From: Mycobacterium simulans
GTDB lineage: Bacteria; Actinomycetota; Actinomycetes; Mycobacteriales; Mycobacteriaceae
Length of the DNA stretch: 47,557 nt
NCBI RefSeq assembly: GCF_900232995.1
Contig: NZ_OCVX01000007.1
Location: 528,573-576,129 of the forward strand
Direction of reading: 5' to 3'
The notes under the pieces were generated by a model. That model made no database searches and had not been told where the DNA came from. It saw only the letters and a list, made by a program, of their open reading frames with translations. This document shows positions 8,327-17,014 of the stretch, one piece after another. Numbering within the stretch: position 1 is the first letter of the stretch; every line of letters starts with the position of its first letter. The translations under genes were made by a program, and so were the position numbers.

Positions 8327-10177
8327 ATGTCGTTTGTTATCGCGCCGGAATTGGTGAGTGCGGCAGCTGGGGAAATGGAAGGAATTGGGTCCGCACTTGG
8401 CGCGGCAACCGCTGCGGCGGCGGCTCCCACGACAGGGGTGGCCGCGGCAGCAGCCGATGAGGTATCAGCGGCCATCTCGAGGCTTTTCGGCGCTTATGGG
8501 CAAGAATTTCAAGCTATCAACGCCCAGGCGGCGGCATTTCATGCCGAATTCGTGCGGCTGTTGAACGGTAGTGCGGCCGCCTATCTCAGCACCGAAATCG
8601 CCAACGCTGAGCGGAATCTCCTCAACGCGCTCAGTGCTGGCGGCTTGGCCGCCGCGTCGAGCGGCGCGGCTGCGGCCGCGGCCGAGCCCCTTCTTGGCTT
8701 GCCGATCCTCGGCGGTGGCAGCGGCGGAATTGGCGAGATCCTCGGCGGTAGCGGCGGGCTGCTGGACCCGATCATCTTCGGGGGCACTGGGGGACTGCTG
8801 GGTCCGCTCATCGGCGGCAATGGCGTCCTCACCTCGCTTGTCTCGGGTGGTCCGTTGGGCCCGTTCTTCAGCAGCCTTGGTCAGCAATTCGGTACCGCGT
8901 TGTCCGCTCTGATCGGCGGCAATGCGGCCAGCCTGCTGGCCAACCCGCTCCCGCTGCTTACCGGCAGCCTCCCCAGCCTGCCCGTGCTGGGGCCGCTACT
9001 TCCAGGCCTGCTACCCGGGCTGTTCCCAACGCCCACCGGTGGTGCTCCGGCACCCGTCAGCCCGTGGTACCTGCTCATCTCGAACACCAACAACAACTTG
9101 GCCGCACTCGGCAGTAATTGGGCTGCCGACCCATTCCCATTCCTGCGTCAGATCATCGCCAATCAACAGGGTTATGCGGTGCAGGCAGGCAATGAGATCT
9201 CACTTTTCGTCCAGAACCTGCCCAACGAGATAGCGCACTTACCGGAGAACATTCCACAGCGTCTACAGGACCTCGCGAACGTTAATCCGGCCGCGTTCGC
9301 GCAGATGATTGCCAACGACACGGCCAATGACTGGCAGACAATCGGCAGGTCGCTCGCAGAGGCGAACCGAGACCTGCAGACCGGACTGGCCGGCTTCCCG
9401 GCCGATTGGCAGGTGGTCCAACAGGACATCGCGACAGGCCAGTACAACCTGGCGGTTAATGACGCGACGAAGGCCTTGCTCAATGTCTTCATCACCGGAT
9501 TCGACACCAGCAACTTGAACGACGTCAGGTTGCTCGGGCCGGTGGCCGATCTGTTCCCGATACTGGCCATCCCCGGCGAGAACCTTCAGGGTGCCGCCAC
9601 CCTCATGCCTCCTGGCTCCATCCCTGCACAGATGACGAATAACTTTGCCAACGTGCTTAATACCCTGACGGATACCAGTATCTCGACGACGATCACCGGA
9701 ACCCTAGATCCACCCGCCTTGGTGCTCGGCGCCAACTTCGGGTTGCCCCTATCGGTTCTTTTTGGGGTAGCGGGTGCGCCGGTCGCCGCACTCGACGGGC
9801 TGGCTACCGCAGGAACGGTAATCGGAACGGGCATTGCTACCGGAAACCCGTTGCTGGTGCTCGGCGGTTTCGCGGATGCTCCGGCCTACGTGCTGAACGG
9901 ATTCCTCAATGGCGAAACCATCGTCGATATGGCGCTGCCGGTAACGTTCAGCGTGCCGCTGCTTGGGGACATCAACATACCCGTGGTGGTCCATCTGCCC
10001 TTCCAAGGGCTGCTTGTCCCGCCGCACCCCATAACGGCGACGGTGCCGCTGGAGATCCTTGGAATCGATATCCCCATCAACCTGACCCTCGGTGGAACGC
10101 AATTTGGCGGGCTGCTTCCTGCTTTGGTGAACACCGTGCCCCGGGCCCTAGCCGATTCGATTACACCCGCCGCATAG
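8327..10177 (+). CDS. PE family protein, second copy with Gly-rich linker
   Basis: 616 residues. PE domain at about 1-95 (MSFVIAPELV start, PTTGVAAAAADEVSAAIS, AFHAEFVRLLN). Residues ~115-235 are a Gly/Leu/Pro-rich linker with GGSGG-type runs, mildly PGRS-like but short. From about 245 to the end the protein matches the first PE protein: NNLAALGS, LANVNPAAFAQMI, LLNVFITGFDTS, LMPPGSIPAQMTNNF, VLNGFLNGE, then a beta-rich end with GGTQFGGLLPALV. The ATG at 8327 is preceded by GAGGAGAG with 6-base spacing. Surface export through ESX secretion is expected from the family but not shown here. The two PE genes look like paralogues separated by the regulator pseudogene. Confidence 0.88.
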   Translation: MSFVIAPELVSAAAGEMEGIGSALGAATAAAAAPTTGVAAAAADEVSAAISRLFGAYGQEFQAINAQAAAFHAEFVRLLNGSAAAYLSTEIANAERNLLNALSAGGLAAASSGAAAAAAEPLLGLPILGGGSGGIGEILGGSGGLLDPIIFGGTGGLLGPLIGGNGVLTSLVSGGPLGPFFSSLGQQFGTALSALIGGNAASLLANPLPLLTGSLPSLPVLGPLLPGLLPGLFPTPTGGAPAPVSPWYLLISNTNNNLAALGSNWAADPFPFLRQIIANQQGYAVQAGNEISLFVQNLPNEIAHLPENIPQRLQDLANVNPAAFAQMIANDTANDWQTIGRSLAEANRDLQTGLAGFPADWQVVQQDIATGQYNLAVNDATKALLNVFITGFDTSNLNDVRLLGPVADLFPILAIPGENLQGAATLMPPGSIPAQMTNNFANVLNTLTDTSISTTITGTLDPPALVLGANFGLPLSVLFGVAGAPVAALDGLATAGTVIGTGIATGNPLLVLGGFADAPAYVLNGFLNGETIVDMALPVTFSVPLLGDINIPVVVHLPFQGLLVPPHPITATVPLEILGIDIPINLTLGGTQFGGLLPALVNTVPRALADSITPAA

Positions 10178-10902
10178 TCGCCGCTGACCCTGGCTCAATG
10201 TTTGGCTGTTGCGCCGCTAGATCGGACGCAACGAATACGTGCCTGAACTGAACACTCAGAAGTGCGGCTACCCGAGGCGGACGGATCGGCTGTCGCGGTA
10301 ATTTTGCAGGTGTTCGGCTCATGCAGCCCGGAATTTCAAATGCATACCGTTCGCTGTCAGCGATTCAGCAAGCTTACAAATTCACAAATCTGTTGCCTGC
10401 TGGCTTCTATTTCTGTCCAAATGTTGCGGAACTCACCGATGTGGCCAAGTCGCTAGCCGACACAACCATCGCGACGAGATATGGCCGAAACACATGCGTC
10501 CACTTTCCCGACTCTCTTCGATGCGCCGGGGGTCGTCGCGAACGGCTTCCGGTGACACTGCAGTTTCGTTTCGACTGGATTCTCGGATGACGCATGGCAT
10601 TACGGCGACTCCAACAGTTTCGGTGCTGGGCCTCAACGGCTCGGCAGGTAATCGCACGCGCGGGGTAGTCGGCCCCGACCTCGACCGGGATGGCGGGTCG
10701 GGGCACTGCGGCACAGCGCTGGCGTCGAACGCCACAACTGTGCGGCCATACTTGAGTCAATGTCTGGACATGCTTTGATGGTGAATTCGTGCACACTTAA
10801 CCGCAGATCTGCACATGTCTGACCTTGGATACAAAATACCTCGACCCCTATTGCTCTGGTCAACGTGCCTTGATGGCAATTGAGTGAATGCTTATTTGCG
10901 TC
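10178..10902. other. Non-coding stretch without a recognisable gene
   Basis: About 725 bases after the second PE gene. Short open frames exist on both strands, but none has a family motif, a convincing ribosome binding site or mycobacterial codon bias. The base composition looks less GC-biased than its neighbours. Position suggests decayed or inserted DNA inside a degrading PE-regulator block. I see no terminator or RNA gene here. Confidence 0.5.
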
Positions 10903-10935
10903 GAGGCGAGGCTGAATATGTCATTCGTCCAACGC
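10903..10935 (+). pseudogene. Possible PE gene start remnant
   Basis: GAGGCGAGG (10903-10911) followed by ATG TCA TTC GTC (10918 on) reproduces the ribosome binding site and MSFV start typical of PE genes, as at 8313-8338. The reading frame loses PE similarity immediately afterwards. It sits directly upstream of the second regulator remnant, matching the PE-then-regulator order seen at 3854-8162. Only about 30 bases support this, so chance is possible. Confidence 0.25.
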
Positions 10936-11037
10936 GCGGCAACACCTGCGGTGTGATCGCAGCCAAGGCTGCCAGCGTGCGATGCATGCTCGCACAACCC
11001 ATGTTTGCTGCGTGCCTTTGTCACGAGGCTGTACCCG

Positions 11038-11491
11038 ATGACGGTTCAGTTTCGCTTGCTCGGTGACGTCGAGGTGCACGTTGATGGGCGGCTGCTGAAT
11101 ATCGGTCATGCGCGTCGTCGGTGTGTTTTGTTGAAGCAGGAGCGCTTCGATTGGGACGTATGCCTGTGCGAATTGGCGGTGGAACACGGTGAGGCAGCGG
11201 AGCACACGAGAGAGGTGCTCGACCACTGGGATCGCGCCGCGGACTGGGCGCAGCAGTGGCTCAGCGTGCGCTCCATCACCAGGTTGTTGGCTCGCCTCGG
11301 CGTCAACGATGACGCGGTGTTCCAGCACTGCGCATTGCTGAAACGGGCAAGCCTCCGTCGTTGCGCGCGGCGCAGTTGGACGTCCTACAGGACCGTCGGG
11401 GCGCAGACCCGTCTTTGAGGCCTACCGCGCATCGGCCGTGGACCGGGCTACGGCGGTCATCCGGGTGCGTGCCGCTCTGCAGCGGATGTGA
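11038..11491 (+). pseudogene. AfsR/SARP-type regulator remnant, three fused fragments
   Basis: The ATG at 11038 begins MTVQFRLLGDVEVHVDGR, matching the start of the regulator at 5399. The sequence then jumps to a piece matching the NB-ARC region (ERF...CELAVEHG, about 11140-11205, compare 6300-6370) and next to the C-terminal end (LDHWDRAADWAQQW, about 11218-11345, compare 7862-7985). A frameshift after CALLK leads to a stop at 11416-11418, although DNA similarity continues to about 11491. About 2.3 kb have been lost by two internal deletions. The bases just upstream also resemble those before 5399, so the copy arose by duplication that included the promoter side. A functional product is unlikely. 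Confidence 0.82.
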
Positions 11492-11550
11492 TGCCGGGAT
11501 CCATATCTACTCGAAAAACACGCGACGCCTACGCCACAGCCTCTGACATC

Positions 11551-11584
11551 TTCCGGCGGCTTATGCGGTTTCCGGCGGCTTATG
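11551..11584. repeat. 15-bp direct repeat beyond the repeat-PE stop codon
   Basis: TTCCGGCGGCTTATG occurs at 11551-11565 and again at 11570-11584, a 19-bp period. It lies just beyond the stop codon (11590-11592, minus strand) of the PE gene, in its 3' flank. No function is apparent. Confidence 0.6.
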
Positions 11585-11589
11585 GCGGC

Positions 11590-14353
11590 CTAGGCGGCCG
11601 CGTTGAACCCGATGCTGGCCCTCAAGGCCGCTTCAAGAGCGAGCTGAAGGTTGATCAGGATATCGCGAACGTCGGCAGCAATTTCTACACCCGCAACGTT
11701 TACCGCCGTTAAGAACGCGACGCCGGTTTCGCTGAGCTCAGCGACGGCACCCTCAACGCTCGCCACCAGGGCCTCGCCGGTTTGTCCAAGTCCGGCCAGC
11801 CCGACACCGAAGCTTGCACCCGTAGCGCCCTCAATTGCGGCGGTTATTTGGGCGCTGGCATTCAACCAAATCCTCGCCAGCGAGTTGCCGGTCTGCGCCA
11901 CGCTGGCCAGCCCCGCACCGAGGCCGCCGGCTAGGGCCTCACCGGTCTGCACCAGCCCCGTCAACCCTGCACCCAAGCTGGTTACCAGCGCGCCGCCGGT
12001 TTGCACCAGCCCGGAAAGCCCGCTGCTCAGGCTCGCAGACAATGCCGCACTGAGCTCTGCGGCCAGTTCGGCGCTGAGGCTTGCCGATAGGGCTGCGTTG
12101 AGGCCGCTGAAGGCCGCGTTCACGGCGCCACTGAGGCCTGAGAGCCCACCGGTAAACATGGCACTGAGGGCGGCGGACAGGCCGTCGAATCCGCCGCTGA
12201 AGGCGCCATTAAGGGCGGCGTTGAGGCCGGCCAGGCTCGCGCTGAAACTGCCGCTGAGTTGAGCCGCCAGGCCGGGCAGCGCCGCGGTGAAGCTGGCGGC
12301 GAAGTTTTGGCTGGCGTTGATCAGTGCGGTTAGTGCCGCTTGGAAGGCTGGGGCGCCGCTCAAAGCGGCGTTGAGGGCGGCCTGGAAGGCGGCGTTCAAT
12401 CCGGTCAGGCTGGCTTGGAAGGCGGGCAGGCTGCCGGACAGGATGGCGTTGAGGGTGGCGTTGAAGGCGGCGCTGAGGGCGGGCAGGGTGGCCCCGAAGG
12501 CGCCCGAGAGCGCGGCATTGAGTTGAGCGGCCAGGCCGGGCAGCGCCGCGCTGAAGCTCGCGGCGAAGTTTTGGCTGGCGTTGATCAGTGCGGTCAGCGC
12601 CGCTTGGAAGGCTGGGGCGCCGCTCAAAGCGGCGTTGAGGGCGGCCTGGAAGGCGGCGTTCAATCCGGTCAGGCTGGCTTGGAAGGCGGGCAGGCTGCCG
12701 GACAGGACGGCGTTGAGGGTGGCGTTGAAGGCGGCGCTGAGGGCGGGCAGGGTGGCCCCGAAGGCCCCCGAGAGCGCGGCATTGAGTTGGGCGGCCCAGG
12801 CCGGGCAGCGCCGCGCTGAAGCTCGCGGCGAAGTTTTGGCTGGCGTTGATCAGTGCGGTCAGCGCCGCTTGGAAGGCTGGGGCGCCGCTCAAAGCGGCGT
12901 TGAGGGCGGCCTGGAACGCCGCATTCAATCCGCTCAGGCTGGCTTGGAAGGCGGGCAGGCTGCCCGACAGGACGGCGTTGAGGGTGGCGTTGAAGGCGGC
13001 GCTGAGGGCGGGCAGGGTGGCCCCGAAGGCCCCCGAGAGTGCGGCATTGAGTTGAGCGGCCAGTCCGGGCAGGGCGGCGGTGAAGCTGGCGGCGAAGTTT
13101 TGGCTGGCGTTGATCAGTGCGGTCAGCGCCGCTTGGAAGGCTGGGGCGCCGCTCAAAGCGGCGTTGAGGGCGGCCTGGAACGCCGCATTCAATCCGCTCA
13201 GGCTGGCTTGGAAGGCGGGCAGGCTGCCGGACAGGACGGCGTTGAGGGTGGCGTTGAAGGCGGCGCTGAGGGCGGGCAGGCTGGCCCCGAAGGCCCCCGA
13301 GAGTGCGGCATTGAGTTGAGCGGCCAGGCCGGGCAGCGCCGCACTGAAGCTCGCCGCGAAGCTTTGGCCGGCATTGAGCACTGCGGTCAAACCGGCTTGG
13401 AAGGCTGGGGCACCGCTCAAAGCGGCGGTGAAGGCGGCGTTGAGGGCAGCGTTGAGGCTGGCTAGGCCAGTGCCGAAGCCGCCGCTGAGTTGCGCGGCCA
13501 GCGCCGGCAGCGTGGCGCTGAAATTGCCGGCCAGGTTTGCACCGGCCGTGATCAGTCCGTTCAAACCGGCGCCAAAATTGGCCGCCAAGGCGCCACCGGT
13601 GGTCGCGAGCTGTGACAGCGCAGCAGAGAAGTTGCCTATCAGGATCCCGCCGGTTTGGGCGAGTTCAGCGAGCGTGGGGAGCTGAGCACTCAGGCTTGCC
13701 GTGAGGGCCGCGCTGAGGTTGGCGCCCAGTGCACCGTTTAGGAGAGCCGAAAGGGCGGCATTGCCCTGGGCAGTCAACGCGGCGCCGGTTTGCGACATGG
13801 CGGCACCGATGTTCTCGAAGGTCAACCCAGCGTTGATGATGGCCTGGCCAGTCTGGGCCAGCCCACCGCCGAACCCCGACGCGAGCGCTCCACCGGTTTG
13901 TAGGGCCAGCCCAGCGGCGAGGCTCGGAAGGGCATTCAGAGCACGGAGAAGAAGCGAAATATCGAAGCCAAACGTTAGCGTGCCACCGAGTTCACCGCTG
14001 ACCCCAGCAGCGGCGGCTACGGTATTTTGCGCGGCGGCCGCGAAGGAACCACCTCGGAGCAGCGACGCGACATTAGCTGCCTCGGCGGCGACGTAAGAGG
14101 ACGCGCCACGGCTCAACAGATTGACGAACTCGTCGTGAAACGCGGTCGCCCGAGCGCTCATGGCTTGGTAGTCCTCGCCGAAGGTGCCGAACAACGTCGC
14201 AATTGCGGCCGATACCTCGTCGGCGGCCGCAGGCGCCAACCTGGTAGTAGCGCTTGCTGCTGATGCAGTGACCTCGGCCAACGCCGTCCGAATGCCTGCT
14301 AAATCCCGGGCTGCTTCCTCTACGAACTCCGGCACCGCGACCACAAAAGACAT
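11590..14353 (-). CDS. PE family protein with 88-residue tandem repeats, frameshifted
   Basis: The start at 14353 gives MSFVVAVPEFVEEAARDLAG and a PE domain (about 1-95). Next come QTG-containing short repeats (LAQTG, LQTGGAL, about 130-310). The core is an Ala/Leu-rich array with an 88-residue period, typified by APAFQAALTALINASQNF, LPGLAAQLNAALSGAFGA and LSGSLPAFQASL. A second QTG zone and a terminal GFNAAA end follow. In one copy the C-run at 12795-12797 has one extra base compared with its sister copies. The upstream frame leaves the family there and the downstream frame resumes it. Removing that base leaves 2763 bases, a continuous 920-residue protein. The frameshift could be a true mutation, a slippage switch or an assembly error. 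The gene lies where H37Rv has PE_PGRS30 but carries no PGRS repeats. Confidence 0.75.
12245..13465 (-). repeat. 264-bp coding tandem repeat array
   Basis: The anchor CTGGCGTTGATCAGTGCGGT recurs at 12311, 12575, 12840 and 13104, with a diverged copy at 13368. Spacings are 264, 265, 264 and 264; the single 265 marks the one-base insertion. Neighbouring units are nearly identical, which implies recent amplification or homogenisation. Each unit codes for 88 residues of the PE protein on the minus strand. Confidence 0.92.
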
Positions 14354-14677
14354 GTCCACCACCCCGTTGGACCCACATGAACAAGCTCTGACAGTGACCC
14401 GACGACCCCGCGACCATCGAGGCAACATGTGCCCAATTGGTGCCCCGTTGTGGGCCTGGTTAAACCGACATTTTCAATAAATGTTTTTTCCCGATACGCA
14501 GGCATTTCGAGCGATCGAGCGGTAGTATCCGACCCCCGAATTCGACTGCGGGAAAGAGCAATTGCTCCGTTCGTAGAGACCCGGATGCGCGCGCGAAGAT
14601 CCCCGACCACCCGAGCCAGGCCCCCAGGGAGAGCCGCCAGCAGCGCTGGACGTGCGAAAGAATGGATTTGCAAACAT
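14354..14677. other. Divergent intergenic region between the repeat-PE gene and argC
   Basis: This 324-bp stretch must hold the promoters of the minus-strand PE gene and of the arg operon. A 12-bp perfect palindrome, GAGCAATTGCTC, lies at 14556-14567. The AT-rich tract CAATAAATGTTTTTT near 14476-14490 could be part of a promoter. I could not assign -10 and -35 boxes with confidence, and no gene is evident. Confidence 0.5.
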
Positions 14678-14693
14678 CTGCATAACCATGCAG
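14678..14693 (+). promoter_or_regulatory. ArgR operator (ARG box) overlapping the argC start
   Basis: CTGCAT-AACC-ATGCAG is a perfect 6-bp inverted repeat with a 4-base AT-rich-flanked centre, resembling actinobacterial ARG boxes. Its right arm contains the argC ATG (14688-14690). A weaker half-site, TTTGCAAACATC, lies just upstream (about 14668-14679), as expected for paired boxes. argR is encoded in the same operon, so autoregulated arginine repression is the likely use. Confidence 0.65.
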
Positions 14694-15746
14694 AATCGCC
14701 AAATGGCCGATCCGACAAAGGTAGCGGTTGCGGGTGCCAGCGGTTATGCGGGAGGTGAGATCCTTCGGCTGCTGCTGGGCCATCCGGCGTACACCGATGG
14801 CCGACTGATAATCGGCGCACTGACCGCCGCCGCCAGTGCCGGTAGCGCGCTCGGTGAGCATCATCCACACCTGACGCCGTTGGCCCAACGGATACTCGAA
14901 CCTACCGAGTCCGATGTACTCAAAGACCACGACGTTGTCTTCTTGGCGCTGCCACACGGCCATTCGGCGGTGCTGGCCGAGCAACTTGCCGCACAGACTG
15001 TGATCATCGACTGCGGTGCGGACTTCCGGCTGACGAACCCCGCTATATGGGAGCGCTTCTACGGATCTCCCCACGCCGGCAGTTGGCCATACGGGTTGCC
15101 CGAGTTGCCCGGTGCGCGGAAGCGATTACAAGCGGCGCGCCGCATTGCAGTGCCAGGCTGCTACCCGACCGCGGCATTACTGGCTTTGGTACCTGCCGTG
15201 GCCGAGGATCTCGTCGAGGCCGCGGTCACTGTTGTCGCCGTCAGCGGTACCTCCGGCGCCGGTCGTTCGGCCAAGACCGAACTGTTGGGTTCGGAGGTCA
15301 TTGGGTCGGCGCGCGCCTACAACATCGCCGGCGCCCACCGGCACACTCCCGAGATCGCGCAAGGGCTACGGACCGTAACTGATCGCGACGTCACGGTGTC
15401 GTTCACGCCGGTCCTCATCCCGACCTCGCGCGGCATCTTGGCAACCTGTACCGCACGCACCCGCGCTCCTCTGTCGCAGCTGCGAGCTGCCTATGAAAAG
15501 GCCTACCAGGCCGAACCTTTCATCTATCTGATGCCCGATGGGCAGCTGCCCCGCACCGGCGCGGTGATCGGCAGCAACGCCGCGCACATCGCCGTCGCCG
15601 TCGACGAGGAAGCCGAGACGTTTGTAGCGATTGCGGCGATCGACAATCTGGTCAAGGGCACGGGCGGCGCCGCAGTGCAATCGATGAACCTGGCACTCGG
15701 ATGGCCGGAGACCGACGGCCTGTCGGTGCTGGGGGTGGCGCCGTGA
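14688..15746 (+). CDS. argC: N-acetyl-gamma-glutamyl-phosphate reductase
   Basis: Third step of arginine synthesis: NADPH-dependent reduction of N-acetylglutamyl phosphate to the semialdehyde. 352 residues from ATG 14688, which starts MQNRQ as in the M. tuberculosis protein; longer in-frame extensions have no support. The N-terminal Rossmann motif is AGASGYAGGE. The catalytic Cys158 lies in VPGCYPTAAL. First gene of the operon. Its stop overlaps the argJ GTG (GTGA). No strong ribosome binding site is visible and the operator overlaps the start codon, so translation may begin close to the transcript end. Confidence 0.97.
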   Translation: MQNRQMADPTKVAVAGASGYAGGEILRLLLGHPAYTDGRLIIGALTAAASAGSALGEHHPHLTPLAQRILEPTESDVLKDHDVVFLALPHGHSAVLAEQLAAQTVIIDCGADFRLTNPAIWERFYGSPHAGSWPYGLPELPGARKRLQAARRIAVPGCYPTAALLALVPAVAEDLVEAAVTVVAVSGTSGAGRSAKTELLGSEVIGSARAYNIAGAHRHTPEIAQGLRTVTDRDVTVSFTPVLIPTSRGILATCTARTRAPLSQLRAAYEKAYQAEPFIYLMPDGQLPRTGAVIGSNAAHIAVAVDEEAETFVAIAAIDNLVKGTGGAAVQSMNLALGWPETDGLSVLGVAP

Positions 15747-17014
15747 CCCGCGCCGACGACGATGATGCCGGCGCAGCCGGGATTGAGGAGTGGCGCCAAA
15801 CGGCCGGAGTGATCGATGCAACAAGACTGGTGCGCGCCCAAGGCGTCACCGCGCCGGCGGGATTTCGCGCCGCCGGCATCGCTGCTGGGATCAAAGCGTC
15901 AGGTGCGCCGGACCTGGCACTGGTGTTCAACGAGGGCCCTGACTACGCAGCCGCCGGGGTGCTCACTCGCAATAAAGTCAAAGCGGCGCCAGTGCTTTGG
16001 ACTCAGCAAGTACTGACCACCGGGCAGCTTCGCGCAGTGATCCTTAACTCCGGTGGCGCCAACGCTTGCACCGGGCCGGCTGGCTTTCAGGACACTCATG
16101 TCACCGCTGAGGCGGTAGCGGCGGCATTGTCGGATTGGGGGACTGAGACCGGGGCCATCGAGGTCGCCGTCTGTTCCACGGGCCTGATCGGCGACCGACT
16201 ACCCATGGACAAGGTACTCAGCGGCGTTCGTGACATCGTGCACGAGATGCACGGTGGGCTAACCGGTGGCGATGACGCCGCCCACGCCATCATGACCACC
16301 GACACCGTGGCCAAACAGGTTGCGCTGCACCACCAAAACAATTGGACCGTCGGCGGGATGGCCAAAGGAGCAGGTATGCTGGCGCCCTCTCTGGCCACCA
16401 TGCTGTGTGTGCTCACCACGGACGCGGTCGCCGAACCGCCAGCGCTCGAGCAGGCGTTGCGTCGGGCCACTGCCCGCACCTTCGATCGCCTTGACATCGA
16501 CGGCAGTTGTTCCACGAACGACACCGTGCTATTGCTTGCTTCGGGAGCTAGTGAAATCACCCCTACTCAAGCAGATCTCGACGATGCAGTGCTCAAGGTC
16601 TGCGGCGATCTGTGCATACAGCTGCAAGCCGACGCCGAAGGCGTCACCAAGCGTGTCACGGTAACCGTGATTCGCGCCGCCACTGAAGACGACGCCGTGA
16701 CCGCCGCCCGGGTAATCGCACGCGACAGCCTGGTCAAGACCGCGGTATTCGGGTCTGACCCCAACTGGGGCCGGGTGCTTGCAGCCGTCGGCATGGCGCC
16801 AATAGCCCTTGATCCGAACCGAATTAGCGTGTCGTTCAACGGGTCTGCGGTGTGCATCGACGGTGTGGGGGCCCCGGGTGCGCGTGAGGTGGACCTGTCG
16901 GCCCCAGACATCGACATCACCGTCGACCTCGCTGTCGGCGACGGCCAGGCCGCGATCCGTACTACCGACCTGTCGCACGCCTACGTCGAAGAGAACTCGG
17001 CGTATAGCTCATGA
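15743..17014 (+). CDS. argJ: Bifunctional ornithine acetyltransferase / N-acetylglutamate synthase
   Basis: Transfers the acetyl group from N-acetylornithine to glutamate, recycling it in the arginine pathway. The precursor self-cleaves at the ATML site, where Thr219 (numbered from 15743) becomes the N-terminal nucleophile of the beta chain; KGAGMLAPSLATML is intact. The GTG at 15743 overlaps the argC stop by 4 bp and gives 423 residues, including an N-terminal stretch of about 20 residues that I do not recall from the M. tuberculosis protein. A GTG at 15809 would give 401 residues and fits the usual length better. The last bases overlap argB by 4 bp. Confidence 0.95.
   Translation: MTRADDDDAGAAGIEEWRQTAGVIDATRLVRAQGVTAPAGFRAAGIAAGIKASGAPDLALVFNEGPDYAAAGVLTRNKVKAAPVLWTQQVLTTGQLRAVILNSGGANACTGPAGFQDTHVTAEAVAAALSDWGTETGAIEVAVCSTGLIGDRLPMDKVLSGVRDIVHEMHGGLTGGDDAAHAIMTTDTVAKQVALHHQNNWTVGGMAKGAGMLAPSLATMLCVLTTDAVAEPPALEQALRRATARTFDRLDIDGSCSTNDTVLLLASGASEITPTQADLDDAVLKVCGDLCIQLQADAEGVTKRVTVTVIRAATEDDAVTAARVIARDSLVKTAVFGSDPNWGRVLAAVGMAPIALDPNRISVSFNGSAVCIDGVGAPGAREVDLSAPDIDITVDLAVGDGQAAIRTTDLSHAYVEENSAYSS

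Noticed and set aside
10494..10778. Small plus-strand gene in the gap after the second PE gene
   Set aside because: No ribosome binding site, no recognisable motif and biased composition; treated as non-coding.
12340..13465. Plus-strand open frames through the 264-bp repeat array
   Set aside because: They are repetitive Gly/Glu/Ala-rich translations caused by the array; the PE start and domain are on the minus strand.
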